A DNA stretch of 64,000 nucleotides from Lates calcarifer (GCF_001640805.2 NC_066850.1:3941549-4005548), one strand, 5' to 3'; shown: positions 34,806-48,700, counted from the first letter of the stretch. Notes: generated by a model from the sequence alone, not told the origin. Translations and numbers: made by a program.

Positions 34806-37800
34806 TGTGTGTATGTGTCCGAATGTCTATGTCAGCAGACTTCAAAGTACTCCCCCATCTTTGATCGTTTACTGTGCGTCTAAATTAGCGTTCTGGCTGT
34901 TACTGTCAGACTCTACACTATCTCAGCCTATATCCTACACCTCAAAGTTACATTTAGACTGGACTGTCAGTTCAGTAAAATCAACTTATTGGAGAATATA
35001 TTTATAGAGGGTTTTGGCAACCAGTACATTCCTAACCATTGCAACCATTAGCTGAGCATCACAACACATAATCTGTCAAATAAAGACAGACTCACAGGTA
35101 AGCCTTGGCCCATTAAGCCTGGTAAAGCCCCTGTCAACACACTGTTACACTAATGCCTGCGGGCCAAACAAATTACTGTAGGATGCCTGGCAGTGTTTAA
35201 TACAGTAAACACCAGAGTGAGACATCTTTATCCCACCTCAAGTTCCACCACGCCACAAGCATAGGAAAAGTACTGACTGCTAAGTGTCTGTATCATGTGC
35301 ATTTACAGTCTTTGTTTCCACTGCGGGGGTACATCTGACAAAAAAGTTTGGGAACCACCTTAAACAGTGCTGCAGATGCACAGCACAGTGTCTCCATTGT
35401 ACTCACCGGGTTGTCAGTCTGGTTGATGCCGAGCAGGAAGACGAGCTCAGAGAAGAAGAGCGCTGCCACCAGGTTCCTGTGGATGGCGTGGAGGTTGGAG
35501 CGGAGCCGGTGCAGCAGGCACAGTAAGATGAAGGTGATGAGGAGAAGTATGAGGGAGACTGCTACTGTGGTGTACGTGACGATCTTCAGGGGGAGAACAT
35601 CGCCGTGCTGTGGAGAGTGATTCAGACGTCAGAGGTCGATACAAAGACAGCTAGTAGTATAAAACAAGCTTAGTGAAGCTGGGATGACAAAACTTTGAAG
35701 AAGTACCTCTCTCTTGGAGATATCCATCAGCACAGCAAAGCTGGTCAGGTGATTACACTGACAGCTTATGTGGCTGTTGTTCCTATTCAGCACTTCACAG
35801 CCTTTAGAGGACCAGCCGCCTGTCCCTCCAATCCTAAACACACCAACACATACAAACACACAAAGCAGACATAAGTGATGGAGAAATTTACAGCAGACTG
35901 CTGAGAAAAACAAAATCACCAGCATTTTCATCTGCAAATCATCTCTGAGCTTCTGAATACACTTGGATGAGCAAACATATGAGTTACGTCTAACTCACGC
36001 AATGGAGTGATTCCAAAAGACACAGACAGGCTTGGTCCTCTCCTCTGTCTCCAGCAGGGTGTACTCCAGGGTGATGGGGGGGTCCAGGATGGGAGGGAGA
36101 GGCGGGCCCTCGGTGTGGACTGTGGCGCTCACTATGGCTGTGTTGATCACTGGCCGGTTGGGGAGCCTGGAAACACAAGAAAAAGTGTGTTTTTAACCAC
36201 AGACCTACGGCAGAACAGACCCCAAAATGTTTACATGTGGATAATTCCCTTTTGTACTTCAGTTAATTTCCTATTCTTATCTTGAAAACATATTTTTCGT
36301 AGTTTTCTCCTGTCACACACAGCATGAATACAGAGCACTCCCTGCCTCCACGTTCAGTTTTTCTGAATAACTACACAGTATCATACAGGCCTAGGCAAGC
36401 AGTGATAAGGAGCTTCTTTCAAACACACCTACACTAAATATTATGACAAGTAATAACATTAAAGATTAAAGATTATACAGTAACGCAGGGTTTCTTCAAA
36501 GGTTTACAGAATATTGTGAATTATATACACACCGGCCCATACAGTAGAGAATTTTTAGAGTTCAGACAGAGTGCAGGCTCCTTTTTCCCCTTCTGCTAAA
36601 TATTGTTCTTCATTGTTTGAGGCCTTGCTTGCAACTCCTTGGCTGGTTTACACATCATAATTTAATCCTAGCAAGGTACATGAGAAAGTTGGTCTGCACT
36701 CCTTTGTGTTCAGTGAACACATAATGATGCATAGACCTGAACTTTGTTCTCTTAAAGCCTGAAATTAAGAGATGTCAGTAGTCTACCTCAGACTTCTGCG
36801 ATCAGGGTCGTATCTTTCTGGAAGTAGCTTTCCCAGTGATTTGTACACTATCACCACGGCGACCGGCAGAGGGGCGGCTGGCTCGAGGTGTCGGCGTCTC
36901 CTATCAGAGACTGTGTGCTCCTCCTCTTGGGGGGGATTGGTCTGAGTCGAAGGGGCCGCAGTGGGCTCTGCTGAGTTAGACGGAGAGAAGATGGAAAGAT
37001 GAACTGACTGACTGAGGACTGCAGATACTACAAGCTTAAGCTAGTGTGGTCTCATTCTACCTCTGTGGCCCTGAGTGTGGAGGTTGAACTGGGGGAAGTG
37101 GATGGAGGACCCGAGCTCTCTGGGATAGTACTCCTGGATGTCCTGGAACCGAGGGAACGTCACCTTATCCGGGTCTGACACATCCAGGTAGTCCACGGTT
37201 AGAACTAGAAGACAAGCAGAGAGGAGAATCGTGAGAATGATGTGATGTGTAATAATGTGTACCGGTTTCACACAGTATGTTTTCTATTCTTCCACTCACT
37301 CATGTTGTCAGTAACAATGGTGAAGGGTTTCAGGTAGGTTTTCCTGACGTTCTGTGCCAGAGTGTTGGCGTAGTCCTCGAAGTTGCGGAGCAGATGCGCG
37401 GTGCCGCCCTCAGTCTTCTGGATCTGCTCCCAGTACTCCTTGTTATCAGGATCCAGTATGGCACTGCCTGCTCGCACCAGATTCTGGAAAAAAGAAACAA
37501 ATGACATGGATGAAGATTTGATGTTGTATTATTGAAGATCACATGAACATCAAAGAGACTAAATGACAAGATAATGAAACAAAAGGTAGAAGTTAGATGA
37601 CTGGAGTGATGGATCAAGTTGCTTTTCCAGTGAGGATCAACCAGTGGGGGGCAGTGTGGTACAGAGTGGGTTTCATAGTATTTTAAGATCTTTTCCAAAC
37701 ATTTATTTGTGTTATAATCTAGCCAACCATTTGTAAAAGTCTTTAAAGCCAGGTTGATCATTAGACAGTATCCTGCTGCTTTCTTTTCTACCTCATTGAA

Positions 37801-39157
37801 CTCTGCGTCCCTCATGGCAGTGAGGTCAAATCCCGCCTGCCTGCTCTCATACTGCAGCACGTAATTCAGCAGCTGGGCGGCCGTTTTCACGTCGTTGCCG
37901 TAGTAATGCGGGGTGTTGTTGGTGGCGCTGTGAAGCAAACGCACGATGGTCTTGGAGCGTTCGCTGTCCATCCTTGAGCTGTTGCGGCGCAGGTCCTCGT
38001 TCTGGAAGAACGGAGGGATGAAAAGAGAACGAGAGTGAGCAGGTCAAGGCAAAGGGGAAGCTGAGTGGGTGCAATGAAACATAACAGAAATTGGTCAATC
38101 CCAGGATTAGTGAGACTTTGTGAGGTTCAAGCCGAAAGTATTAGGTTCAAGTTCAAACACAATAGGTGAGAAACTTGCTGAAATCTCCTATAGACTGGTT
38201 ATCAAATTACACACATCAGCTCCCTTACAATGCGTAGTATTTTTTAAAATAATGAGCAGTAATCATTATAATCGTCCTAAACTTAAAATGAATTTTAAAT
38301 GATATTTAAACTAGTATTCACCAGTTTCTTTAGATGGGAGAAGGTGACGGTAGTGCAGTTGAAGAGCTCAGGCAACAACCAGCCTTTCTCATCACTGCAG
38401 TGGCGAATGGCAGTACCTGAAAAAAGAAAAAAAAAAAAAACAGAAGAAAGGAAAATCAAGTTCAAACTCAACATCAAGTTCCTCACATTTAATTTCCAGA
38501 CACACTGGAGGCAGCCAAGTTAGATATCAAGCCATGTGATAAAATGATGTTAAAGCACAATATTACAACAAATGAATTTAGAAATTGTAATTAAAAAACA
38601 CTAATGAGGGCTAAAACATATTGTGGCAACTACATTTTGGGGGTTTTAATTTAATCTATATTAATAATAATATTTCTGTGTAATATTGTTCTAAAAAGGT
38701 GCTTGATCAGTCAAAAATCAGACAGTAAGTCACAGGTTTGAATGCTACAACAGCGCCTGTGCACAACAATGAACCCCTTTTTGATGAAATACTGGAAGCT
38801 GCTCTGAATATGTTCTGCAATCAAACTCCTGAAATGTATAACACTTCTTCTCTTAGTGGCTTAAAAACATGAAACCCTGCTGAGCCGTTCCAGTCTGAAT
38901 CAGTTTGAGAAAAGACTTCATCCAAATGCGAAGTCTCCTCTCATTCCATTGTTGCAAAAGAAGAAATGGCTGAAGGAGTTGCCAGTTGGAGAGAGGAGAG
39001 AGCGACAAGCAATGTTAGCAAATAAATTCCCCCAATGAGTTTGGGGAGACAACAAAAGGGGTCACCATGGTGACGGCAGTTACTAAGGGGGTAACCAGGA
39101 AAGTGACAGCGCTTTACTGGGAACAGGTCAGTGAACTCGAATTTTGAGTTCACCTCG

Positions 39158-39204
<47 letters not shown>

Positions 39205-42200
39205 GTGGAGGAGGTGGGGTTTTACTGTCAGCTCTTTATTTACCTGGTGTTTTTCCAAGAGTCTCTACAGATTAAACCTAAATAAACAGCTGAGAAAGCT
39301 CTGCTGGATCAACCAACCAATCAGAGAGCCTCTTTACAGTGTTTTTAAACTTGTGTATGTGTGTGTAAGAAAGTGTGTTTTTATAAGCCTTAAAGTATAA
39401 TTCAAGAGGACACAGCCACACACGCAGGTGAATCCAGTACTGTTACACAATAGCTGTGAATATCTGAGCATAGAGATTGGTGTATTTTCTCTTCCAAAGA
39501 AAAACCTTATGCCTTTTGAAACATACTGTAATTTTAGTCTTAGAAATAAAAAGCCAGCATCTAGTTAGCTTAGCTTAGCATAAAGACGGGAAACAATGGA
39601 CAGACAGCCTGACTCAGTCTGAAGGTGAAAAAATTCCAAACTATCCCTTTAACACATACATTTCCCTTAAATGGAGTGATAAAACTAGAACATTTAAGAA
39701 CTAAATAATCACTCCACACCACGCAGCTGTCATCAAAGCGATGTAAAAGCACTCACCGATGGATCCTTTGGGACAGTTCATGGCAGCAGGGCGTCCAAAC
39801 TTGGTCTTGGGCCACCAGATGCCTGCATCAAACGCCTTGGGACAGCCCTCATACACCACTGTGGAGGACAGGACAAACAGAAATATAAGGTGTAGGTAGG
39901 GAAGTAGGTAAATACACCATCCTTCACATACAGCCTCCATCACACCTGTATATGAGGCCTCAGGTGTGTTCACAAGCTAAAACTGGTTTGAGAGCAATGT
40001 GAAACTGAAGCACCTAAACTTTTACCACAAAAATTTCACATCACCAATCCACTCCACCTTAAACAGCCAGACAGACCAGCACAGTGACATTCAGTCAAAT
40101 TAAGCCCACGGAGCTATTTCACAAGCCGTGATACATAATTCATTTCAGCATATCTGGGTTAATAAATCTTCAGGACAAACCAAGCTGGGACCTGCAGGCT
40201 TGTTGGCTTGTTGTTTGTGGCTCCTTGTAATTGCCTGTAATCTCACAGAGTTCCATTAACTCTTCAGAGCTACCTCACAGGTTCTGAGTTTATTTAATCG
40301 GAGCTCTCACTTTTCTTGAGGGTCATTTCTACTAAACTACAAGACACTCTGTCATCATTAAAGGCTGCAGTGACGCTAACTGTAGAGTTATTGAGTGTCT
40401 CCCTGTCGTTGGTATGAGGCCTGTCATGGATGGTTACATCTCAGTGACCCACAGGACATCAGCAAAGAAATGTTTTATTTTTCAGCTTCACCCCTTCCCC
40501 TCTCTCCTTCCTTGAGTCAGAATATATTTAACCGCATCCTCATGAAATTATCATATCAAATAACATATCAAAAATTTTAAAAAGCAAGATTTTGGACATC
40601 TGTTTTCAACACAGAGCGCTATATTGTCCCACAGAATTCAGGGATTTACATGCATTTAAATTCTGCACATGTTGTGAGGCTCTGAAGAGCTTCATATTGG
40701 GTCACACAGTTAGGACACTGACATTCATTTTCTGTTGGAGACTTTGTGGTTTTGTCTTCTATTCATCTCTACTGTATTGTGTGTGTGCAGTCCCACTGCC
40801 AAGTTTACCCACCAGCCAGACTTGCCTCTTCTGCTTGGCTGGGTGGCGACAAAGACGTGAAGTTAGCTTAACTGCAGCACCAGCAGATGTGAGCGACACT
40901 ATTTGTCTCCTTTTGACACTTCATCGATTCATCCGGGCCCTCTTTGTGAACCGGAACATTTAACGGAATAATACACTCAACTTCTGAAGCGATTTTTGCC
41001 ATAACTGTCCTTGTCATAAATACCTCACATCCTTTATATGAACTTCATGGTGTCACTTCTCATAATCAGGCAGCATTTTGTAAGAGCTATGGACTAGATG
41101 TTATGCTATAATAGATGTTCTGTATAAGGCCTTTTTTAAACTCAACCAACTTTTCAAAATGATTTTAGTTACTCAATTTTCTGCTTAGATTAATGAAGTT
41201 CATTAGCAAAAACAAACTGGGAAACAAGAAATTAAAAATAACAAAATATATGAATTCACATACCTTCACATCCAGTGGGGGTGACCTCTGCGAAGGGGTT
41301 ATCACAGCGATTACACTGACGACCTATGACTCCTCCTTTACAGGGGCACTGCCCCGTGACGGGGTCACAGGTCCGAGACTCAGAGCCAACTGAGAAACAT
41401 TCGCAGGGGTAGCAAGTGTCCTCACCCTCTGGACGATAGTGGTTGTCCTGCAGGAAAAGGAGAAAATATGGATGAATTAATATAATATTTAGTTCATCAA
41501 AAGTGACGTTTCGGGGTGCGCAATTCCATGTAATTTTCACTGAACAGCAGCCACTATGGCAACATATAACAATTGCAGGATGCTGCTAAAACAGTGTAAC
41601 AGATGAAAAACTAGAAAAGACATGTCAGACAACTAGCTCAGTAATACACCAGTTACACAGCAGTATTTTCCTTAACTTAACTAACATTAGCCACTACAAA
41701 CTACTGGTTATACCAGACCGAGTAAGGTTGTCCCAGCAAAATCCCTGAGTGAATTGAATTGAGTCAAAGTTGAATCATGGTTTGTTTTATTTCTTATGAA
41801 TTCAACCTTTCATTAAAAGAGGAAGATTATGGTTTTCTTTTCTTTCAAAAGTCACCAAAATACAATTATGTTTAAAAATCCTCTTGCTGTCCTTTGCTAC
41901 AAACACAAATAATCTGGTAAATCACAAAAAACCCACTTTAGTATTCCCTGAAGTTTTTACCTTGCAGCGACACTCTCCAGTGGTCTTGTTGCAGTCTTTA
42001 TGAAATCCCCTGTTAGTGTCACAGTTACAGGGTCCACACACTGGACTGCCCCACCAGCCTTGAGGACACGGCTTCTCCACTCTGCCATCAAAAACAAGGA
42101 CATACTGAATTAGACTCGGCACACGTGCATTTTAAAATATTTTCACACCATTTATGAGAGAGAAAATAGAGCCTTGGATTTTCTAAAGCCCACGGTAACT

Positions 42201-45200
42201 GACAATATGCACACAAATCCATCCAGAAACGCAGCCTAATCTTACATGCAACCTCAGAGTGCATCTGTTGTTTATGCAGTCACACAAGTCAAAGTGATGG
42301 TTGATCAGGATTTGGCATGTTACTGGCTTGGTATCAGCTTGTAAAAATCTGATAGTTGCCTATCTGTTAAGTTTATCTCCAATTACGCGCCCTCTGTTAC
42401 CCTGCATCTAGAATAAACTTCCTCTACAGTTTGAAGTCAATGAATCAAGTGCGACTTATTCATATAAACACAGACTTTCTTTCTTTCTCAGGAGATGCGA
42501 TCTCCAGCTGACTGATGTGATCTGATAGGGGACAAGAGCCAGTATGAGGGCAGCTGAGACTAAACACCTATGGAGGATCAGTCAGGCGTGGAGGGGGAAT
42601 CCCACATCCTGCTTAAGACAGGAAATGATGTGTGTCCAGCAGGTCAGGGTTTAGAGGGGGAAATGGCTGGTTCTCAATCAGGGCTGGCTAGTTCACATGA
42701 ACACTTAGTCAATGCTGACTGTGCAGACCTGCACACCATTTTCTTTGTGTATGGATAAATTTCCCAAGTTTCTTTTTGATATCTTTCTCTCTCTCATCAC
42801 CTCACACACACAGACACACAACACTATCCAGCTCAGATTACTGACTAATAAAGCCGCTCTCAAAGACTCAGGACATTGGCAACATTACAAAAAGAGCAAG
42901 AGCCTAACATAACTAAAGAAGATTAGTGAACTTTGTCTCAGTGGGAGGCAAAGTCCATTTTTAGTCGGCTTATTTTTAACATCTGGTTATGAAGGATTTT
43001 GTATGTCTTGGAAGGAACATGCAAAGTCTCTGTCTTTAAAATGCAATTAAAGCTGCAATGCTGTGAAGGTGTTGGTGATCCATGTAGCATTTTAAGGACC
43101 TTAGCAACAGTGATTTTAGCTATTGCTGTGGACAAACAAAATCATGGCAAGACTGATCCTGAACCAGTCACTACCACCACTGTGTCTATGTTAACTACCT
43201 TATGCAGAGATGCAGAAACATACTCATACACACTTCGTAACGATGACGGTCCTCCCTAAAGGACAGACGTCAAATGAAAGTGCTCCTTGGATCCAGTTTT
43301 TCAGTACTGATACTGAGTACTAACAAAAAGCTCTTTTCTTAAGCACACATGCACAGAGAGGAAGAGACCTTACTTGTATTCGCAGTACTGGCCATAGTAG
43401 TTTTGTCCACATTCACAGGTGTAGCCATGAGAGGAACTTGGTTTGCGAACGCAGGTGGAAACATGCTCACAGGGGTTGAGCTGACAAGCGTCCACACACT
43501 CCTTACCAAAGTAACCTGCGGGATAGACCCAAACAAGTGAGGAATAACACCCAACCTTACGGAGCGAAAAATAAAGTTTATAAGGGTACTTTTGGGGGTA
43601 TGTGTGTATTACCTGGGTCACAGATGCAGGTGTGTGTGCTCCAGTCGTCGCTGCAGTGGCTGTTGTCGGGGCAGATGTTGGAGTCGCAGGGGTCATCCAA
43701 ATCACAGCCATCATGCACACGGATCTTTAGGCCCTGAGCCATGTTCACATTGGCTACATTGGTTGATGTCTCACCCATACGCACACCCTGATGAAGAGCA
43801 CAGAAACATAAGCATAAAGGTGACAAGAAGAAAGGAAAAAAGCAGGAGAAAAAGAAAGACATGCAGCTACTGACCTGTATGCAGCCAACAAATCCTTTCT
43901 TGACATGGTTTCCCTCCCCAGGCAAACCTCCAACATGAAGAGTTTGCAGCTTCAGACCTGGCAGGTCATTACCAATCTCCACCGACTTCTGGTTAAAAAA
44001 ATTACATTTTTTTCATGAAAACTTGAACCTTATGTAGTGCCTTCACTACTTGCGATGTAATATGCCTCGTACCTGGTACATGCTGTAGTCCAGGGACACA
44101 GTGGCCATGTATTTAATGTCCTTGCCGTCTTTAATGCTCCTTAATTCAACAAGTAAGTGGTGCCACTCCCCGTCATTGACACGAACTTGGGGGAAGCTCA
44201 GCGCCGCCACCAGCTGCTGCCTCAGCAGCACTTCCATACGGACCTGTTGCTCACTCACCTGGATGATAGGGTAGATGGAGAAATCTAATGACAAGGTATT
44301 CTGTAGGTATTTTAAGTCAGCTGTGAGGAAATTAAATCTAAAGTTGGCACTACATGCCGATGATGATGGCATTTTTGTTGACAACAATTTGCTGACAATA
44401 TACTGTACGCTGAATCTTACCATGAGGTTGATGGTAGAAGAAGGTCCAACATTGGCCTGCATCAGGGTGCCAGCAGGCTGTCTGGTGCGGAACATGAGGC
44501 CTATGTACCAGGGAACAGCGACAGTGATGTCTGGGTCACTCCAGGAAACCAGCGCCTGACCATCGAAGAACTGAGGAGATGGCATCACTGAAAACAGAAT
44601 AGAAGCACAAGAATCAGGGCGTGGGTAAAACTTGTTAAACACTGTGTTAAACATTAGGTATGTTTAAATTGGCCAGTAGAAAGTTTTCTCTGCCGTCAAA
44701 TGTGGTTTCTTGCCAGGAGCGAGTGGTGGTGATAACTGCTTGTCAAGAGGTCTAGCTATCGTTGAATGCACTCTCTAAACTGCGCTAAACTTCTTCAGGG
44801 CAGTCTGGACACTACAGTGGCTCACTATTGGAAAGTGACAAGACGGGCTGATGGGTTAGCATGCTAACTTCAGTAGAATTAAAGAAGTTAAAGAACTAGA
44901 AGCAAAACATTGCCATTGTTTTCCACTGCTGGGGCCAGCTCTTGGTGAGGAAAGGAATGCAGTTTGATGCTGAACTCACAACATTTCTTCAAAACCGATG
45001 AGTAAATAGCTGTTAATGCCCACGTTGGCTATGTAGTGATGGCATTAGAAAACTTTTAAGGGGAAATCTGTGTCATATTTATATTCAAACATTAGTGCCA
45101 TTTCAAAAAACATATCAGATGACTGCTGAGAAGCAACGGTCTACAGGACAGGACAAGCTCTGAGAATTTAAATGAGTGAACAGCCAATTGAGCAATCCAA

Positions 45201-45673
45201 CATAATTATCCTCTTCAGTGAAGTGAAACAGAAGGCAAAACAATAGGGAGAGACTTTGTGCTATGAGGAGAATTTGTGGAAATGTTATTTATATTCATGA
45301 GAATTTACGAGTAAAAGTTTTATACAGTGTATCTGTGTGTATGAAGTTGTGCACTATTGTCTTATTTGTTTATAGTAATCATACTGTCACAGTGTCACAG
45401 ATGCAGATGCTGCAGCACTTCAATATTAATAGTATTAATATTTTGGTTACTATGCTGAAATTGTGAGGTTCCTTAGTCCCAGTTTTCCCTGCATGTAAAA
45501 TAATTACTACTTCATGTCTAAAGCATCACTACACAGTAATTCTTAGACAAACATCTAATGTCTAGAGATGTTCTGAAAATCCACTTAAAAGCCTACAGAC
45601 TGTATAAATTCCTGTGACTGTTGAGAAAGAGATCAAGAAACACACAAAAACACCACTCATCCACCCACATACT

Positions 45674-45712
<39 letters not shown>

Positions 45713-48700
45713 GTCAATCTTTCAGTAGAGCGTACAGTTAGCGTTTCCTCCTGTATAATCTGCAGCATAGACTCTGTATGGGTCCTCAGGGCACATATTT
45801 CAACTGAAGCATTCACAAATACACATGTACAAAAGCTGTAATTATGAGACAAAGCACATATTTGTTCCCAGTAGCAGGTAGCTTCAGTGGTTTTAGTCTG
45901 ACTACTTTGCAAAAGCTTAGTCCTCCATTATGTAAAAGGCTAGGCTCTGAAGAAGACAGAGTCTACAGCCATGCTAGAAGCTCTGTGAGCATGCTCCATT
46001 GTATGCTAATTTGCATGCTATAATTTGCTAATTGGCACTAACACTAAACACATAGTAACCTACTGTTATTTTTGCAGGTCTAATTGTAACTTTAACCTGA
46101 TGATGGGGCTAGATGAAAAGTCAGGGAATTACCAAATTCAACATCCTCAAGGGACCTTGAGCTAACTGCTAGCATGGCTAAAACGGCAAACACTTAAAAC
46201 AAGAACGATTCTACAGAAACTAAATCACAGTAGGTTATTTATGCTAATTCCTTATCTAGCTATTTAAAACATATGTCTATTCTGTCTTATTCGGAGCACA
46301 AATCTGGTTAGCGGTGTTAATCTCAGTCCTTCAATGCTGCTGGATCACAGTGAGGTTCACACAGCTCAGTAAAAGCCACACATTGTGGATGGGTGAGCAG
46401 AGACAATAGAGCCTTGACTGGCTCTGGGGAACAAATTAGCTGGCAGCTAGAATCTATACTGAGACTCATATCTATATCAAAACAATTTTCACACTTTCTT
46501 TTGTATATTAACTTATTAAAAAGATATATTGACTATTAAGATATCCTGAATTACTACAACAGCTTGTTTGACACCAGTCCACAGATTCAAACAAGAGATC
46601 AACTTGTCATCACAAGTTAATGCCATCCATGACTGTTTTCCAGTATGATTATATTCAGCCAGGCTTTAAGTGCATGACAGAATTCATTCTTTAACTTTTA
46701 AAAAATGGTCTGTATAGTTGAAATTTTATATGAAGAAAAAAAAACTGACCGCCCAGGTGGATGACTTCCAGTGGATTTCAGTGTTTTTATGTCTGTCCAG
46801 TCTGGATGAGTTTGGCAGTGTAAAATAAGTGATAACTAATCTTGTTTCTCATGTGGCAGCAAGGTGTGTGCAGAGCCTCAAACCAAATGTGTCAACAAGC
46901 AGCAGAGCAGCCAAAACCTCTTCCCAGCTTGCTGTGATCCCAGCCCAGTTAGGATACTGGATACCAGGGCCTGGCACTGACTAAGCGGCTACCTCATAGA
47001 CAAGAGGGCAAGGAGAAGCATTCACACCTTCGCACATTGTTTTGGAGGCTCGCCCTGGAGGGGGAAAATCAAAGTTCTCTCCTTACCATAGAAGAACATG
47101 AGATGGGTTATGCAATGTAAATAACAACACTCTCTGCACTGTTGGAAAGCTGTGATGCTTTTATATTCCCTTGGCTAGCAAGGAAAAAGACCTGATACAT
47201 GTACACCCTGTGTATTTATATATCTATCTACCTGTGCATAGGGAGATGGACACTGTATACAGTATACAGTACTAGGCCTGCACCACAGTAACATGAGCTG
47301 CCTGTCACATGTCTGCTAAGGTGGCAGCAGTGACAGCTATGGGGTCTGTGCAAAGTGTGTGTGTCTTTTGTTTCATCCTCTGAGCCTGGGTTTTGAGGGG
47401 TGAGTCAGAGTTTGATCTTTGTCCTGAAACTCCAAAACCTGAGGCCATGTTTAGTGTCTGTACAGTAGTGAGCAGAGGCTTTACTGAGACTTTCCATTGT
47501 GACTGCTGCATGAGTCAGACTGAGACAAGGGAGGTGTTCCTTATCCCAGTTGATCTCCCAAACACACAGTATTTCCTGGAAGTCTTCAATACATGCACAT
47601 ACACACTTAACTGTAGGTAAACACACACATGTTCGCACTGAAGCTCACAGGGTTGCATGCAGACACATGCACATCTGGTCAGAGACACATAAACACAGAC
47701 AATCGATCTTGAGAGATAATTACTTTTTAAAGAATAGAAACTGAAATAAAACACATCTCATCTGTCATTCACTCACACACACACACACACATTTGTTACC
47801 TTGTTCACAGTTCTTGCCTCCGTAACCGGTTGGGCAGTCGCAGCTGTAGGTGTTCCACTTGCTGACACACACTCCTCCATTCTGACACACATCATTTGCG
47901 CAGAAGTTTTTCTTTGCGGGACAACCTGAACATGTAACACATCCAAAAAATGTGTTAATATCTGTATGTACAGTTTATGTATCTGTTTTTGTGCTGCAGA
48001 AAGAGTGAACGTGGCTTTGGTTTACAGTGTTGCATGTCTAACCTTCTGTGGTGCCGTTGTTAGCGAATGTAACTGGCCATGTCGATGGGTTTGCTGTCGA
48101 TGCTGAGGTTCCTCATGCAGCCAACAAAGTCTCTGTTTCTGACCGGGAAGTCCTCAGGCAGGTTGGGAACGCCACCCAGCAACAATGGTCCTGTTAGATC
48201 CAGTGACCTGCAGACGACGCAGACAGGGAATCAGAAAAGCCTCCACAATATAAGTAATCTATTTCCTTTTACCTGAACATAGGGGAAATTGTATAAAACA
48301 CTTTAGTTGCCCAAAACTGCAGTGCAAGATTAAAATTCTTGACTATGACAACCCATCAATGCCCCCACTTTACTCAGAAAGGGCGACTGAGGTGAGGTAT
48401 CAACCCTTAGCATGACTGACATCTCTGAAATAAGGTTATTGCGTCTAAGATTTTAAGCTGTCACAAGGCTAACTGGTACCATCACCACGACTGAGTCAGG
48501 ATCTACAGTACATAGCAGGTCATGTAGGAAGCTGCTTATACACCTCAAGATCAAAAGCCACAGGGCTTTGATAGACTTAATGTGATGCAACGCTGCACAA
48601 AAAAACATCTAAACCACTGAATGTATGAATTGTGTGCATGTATAGTACAAACACTGTTTTGCTGCCAAGAGCATGTGGAGCTTATTCAAAGAGTCTTTTA

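Larger units (their letters stand above)
32829..35406 (-). other. CELSR1 intron between TM2 and TM3 exons
   Basis: 2,578 nt without exons. It carries a long interrupted TG tract (34699-34815, CA in the transcript) and a CA tract (33606-33635, UG in the transcript). A short dispersed-repeat end occurs at 35325-35358. Confidence 0.75.
38417..39756 (-). other. CELSR1 intron within the HRM
   Basis: 1,340 nt. It contains a CT repeat (39160-39198, GA in the transcript) and a copy of a common teleost element at about 39545-39655 with the AGCTTAGCTTAGCATAAAGA signature. Confidence 0.75.
44588..47799 (-). other. CELSR1 intron before LamG2
   Basis: 3,212 nt. It carries a dispersed repeat at about 44810-45060 (second copy of the one at 27976), a CA microsatellite at 45676-45706, a common fish element at about 45955-46170, and a CA tract next to the donor (47772-47791). 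Confidence 0.7.

Noticed and set aside
34603..35007. Open frames rich in Cys-Val or His-Thr repeats on both strands
   Set aside because: They are translations of a TG/CA microsatellite.
37330..37971. 213-codon minus-strand open frame read as one protein
   Set aside because: Only the first part is the CELSR1 GAIN exon (37792-38001). The rest is chance read-through of the intron and of the next exon in a wrong frame.
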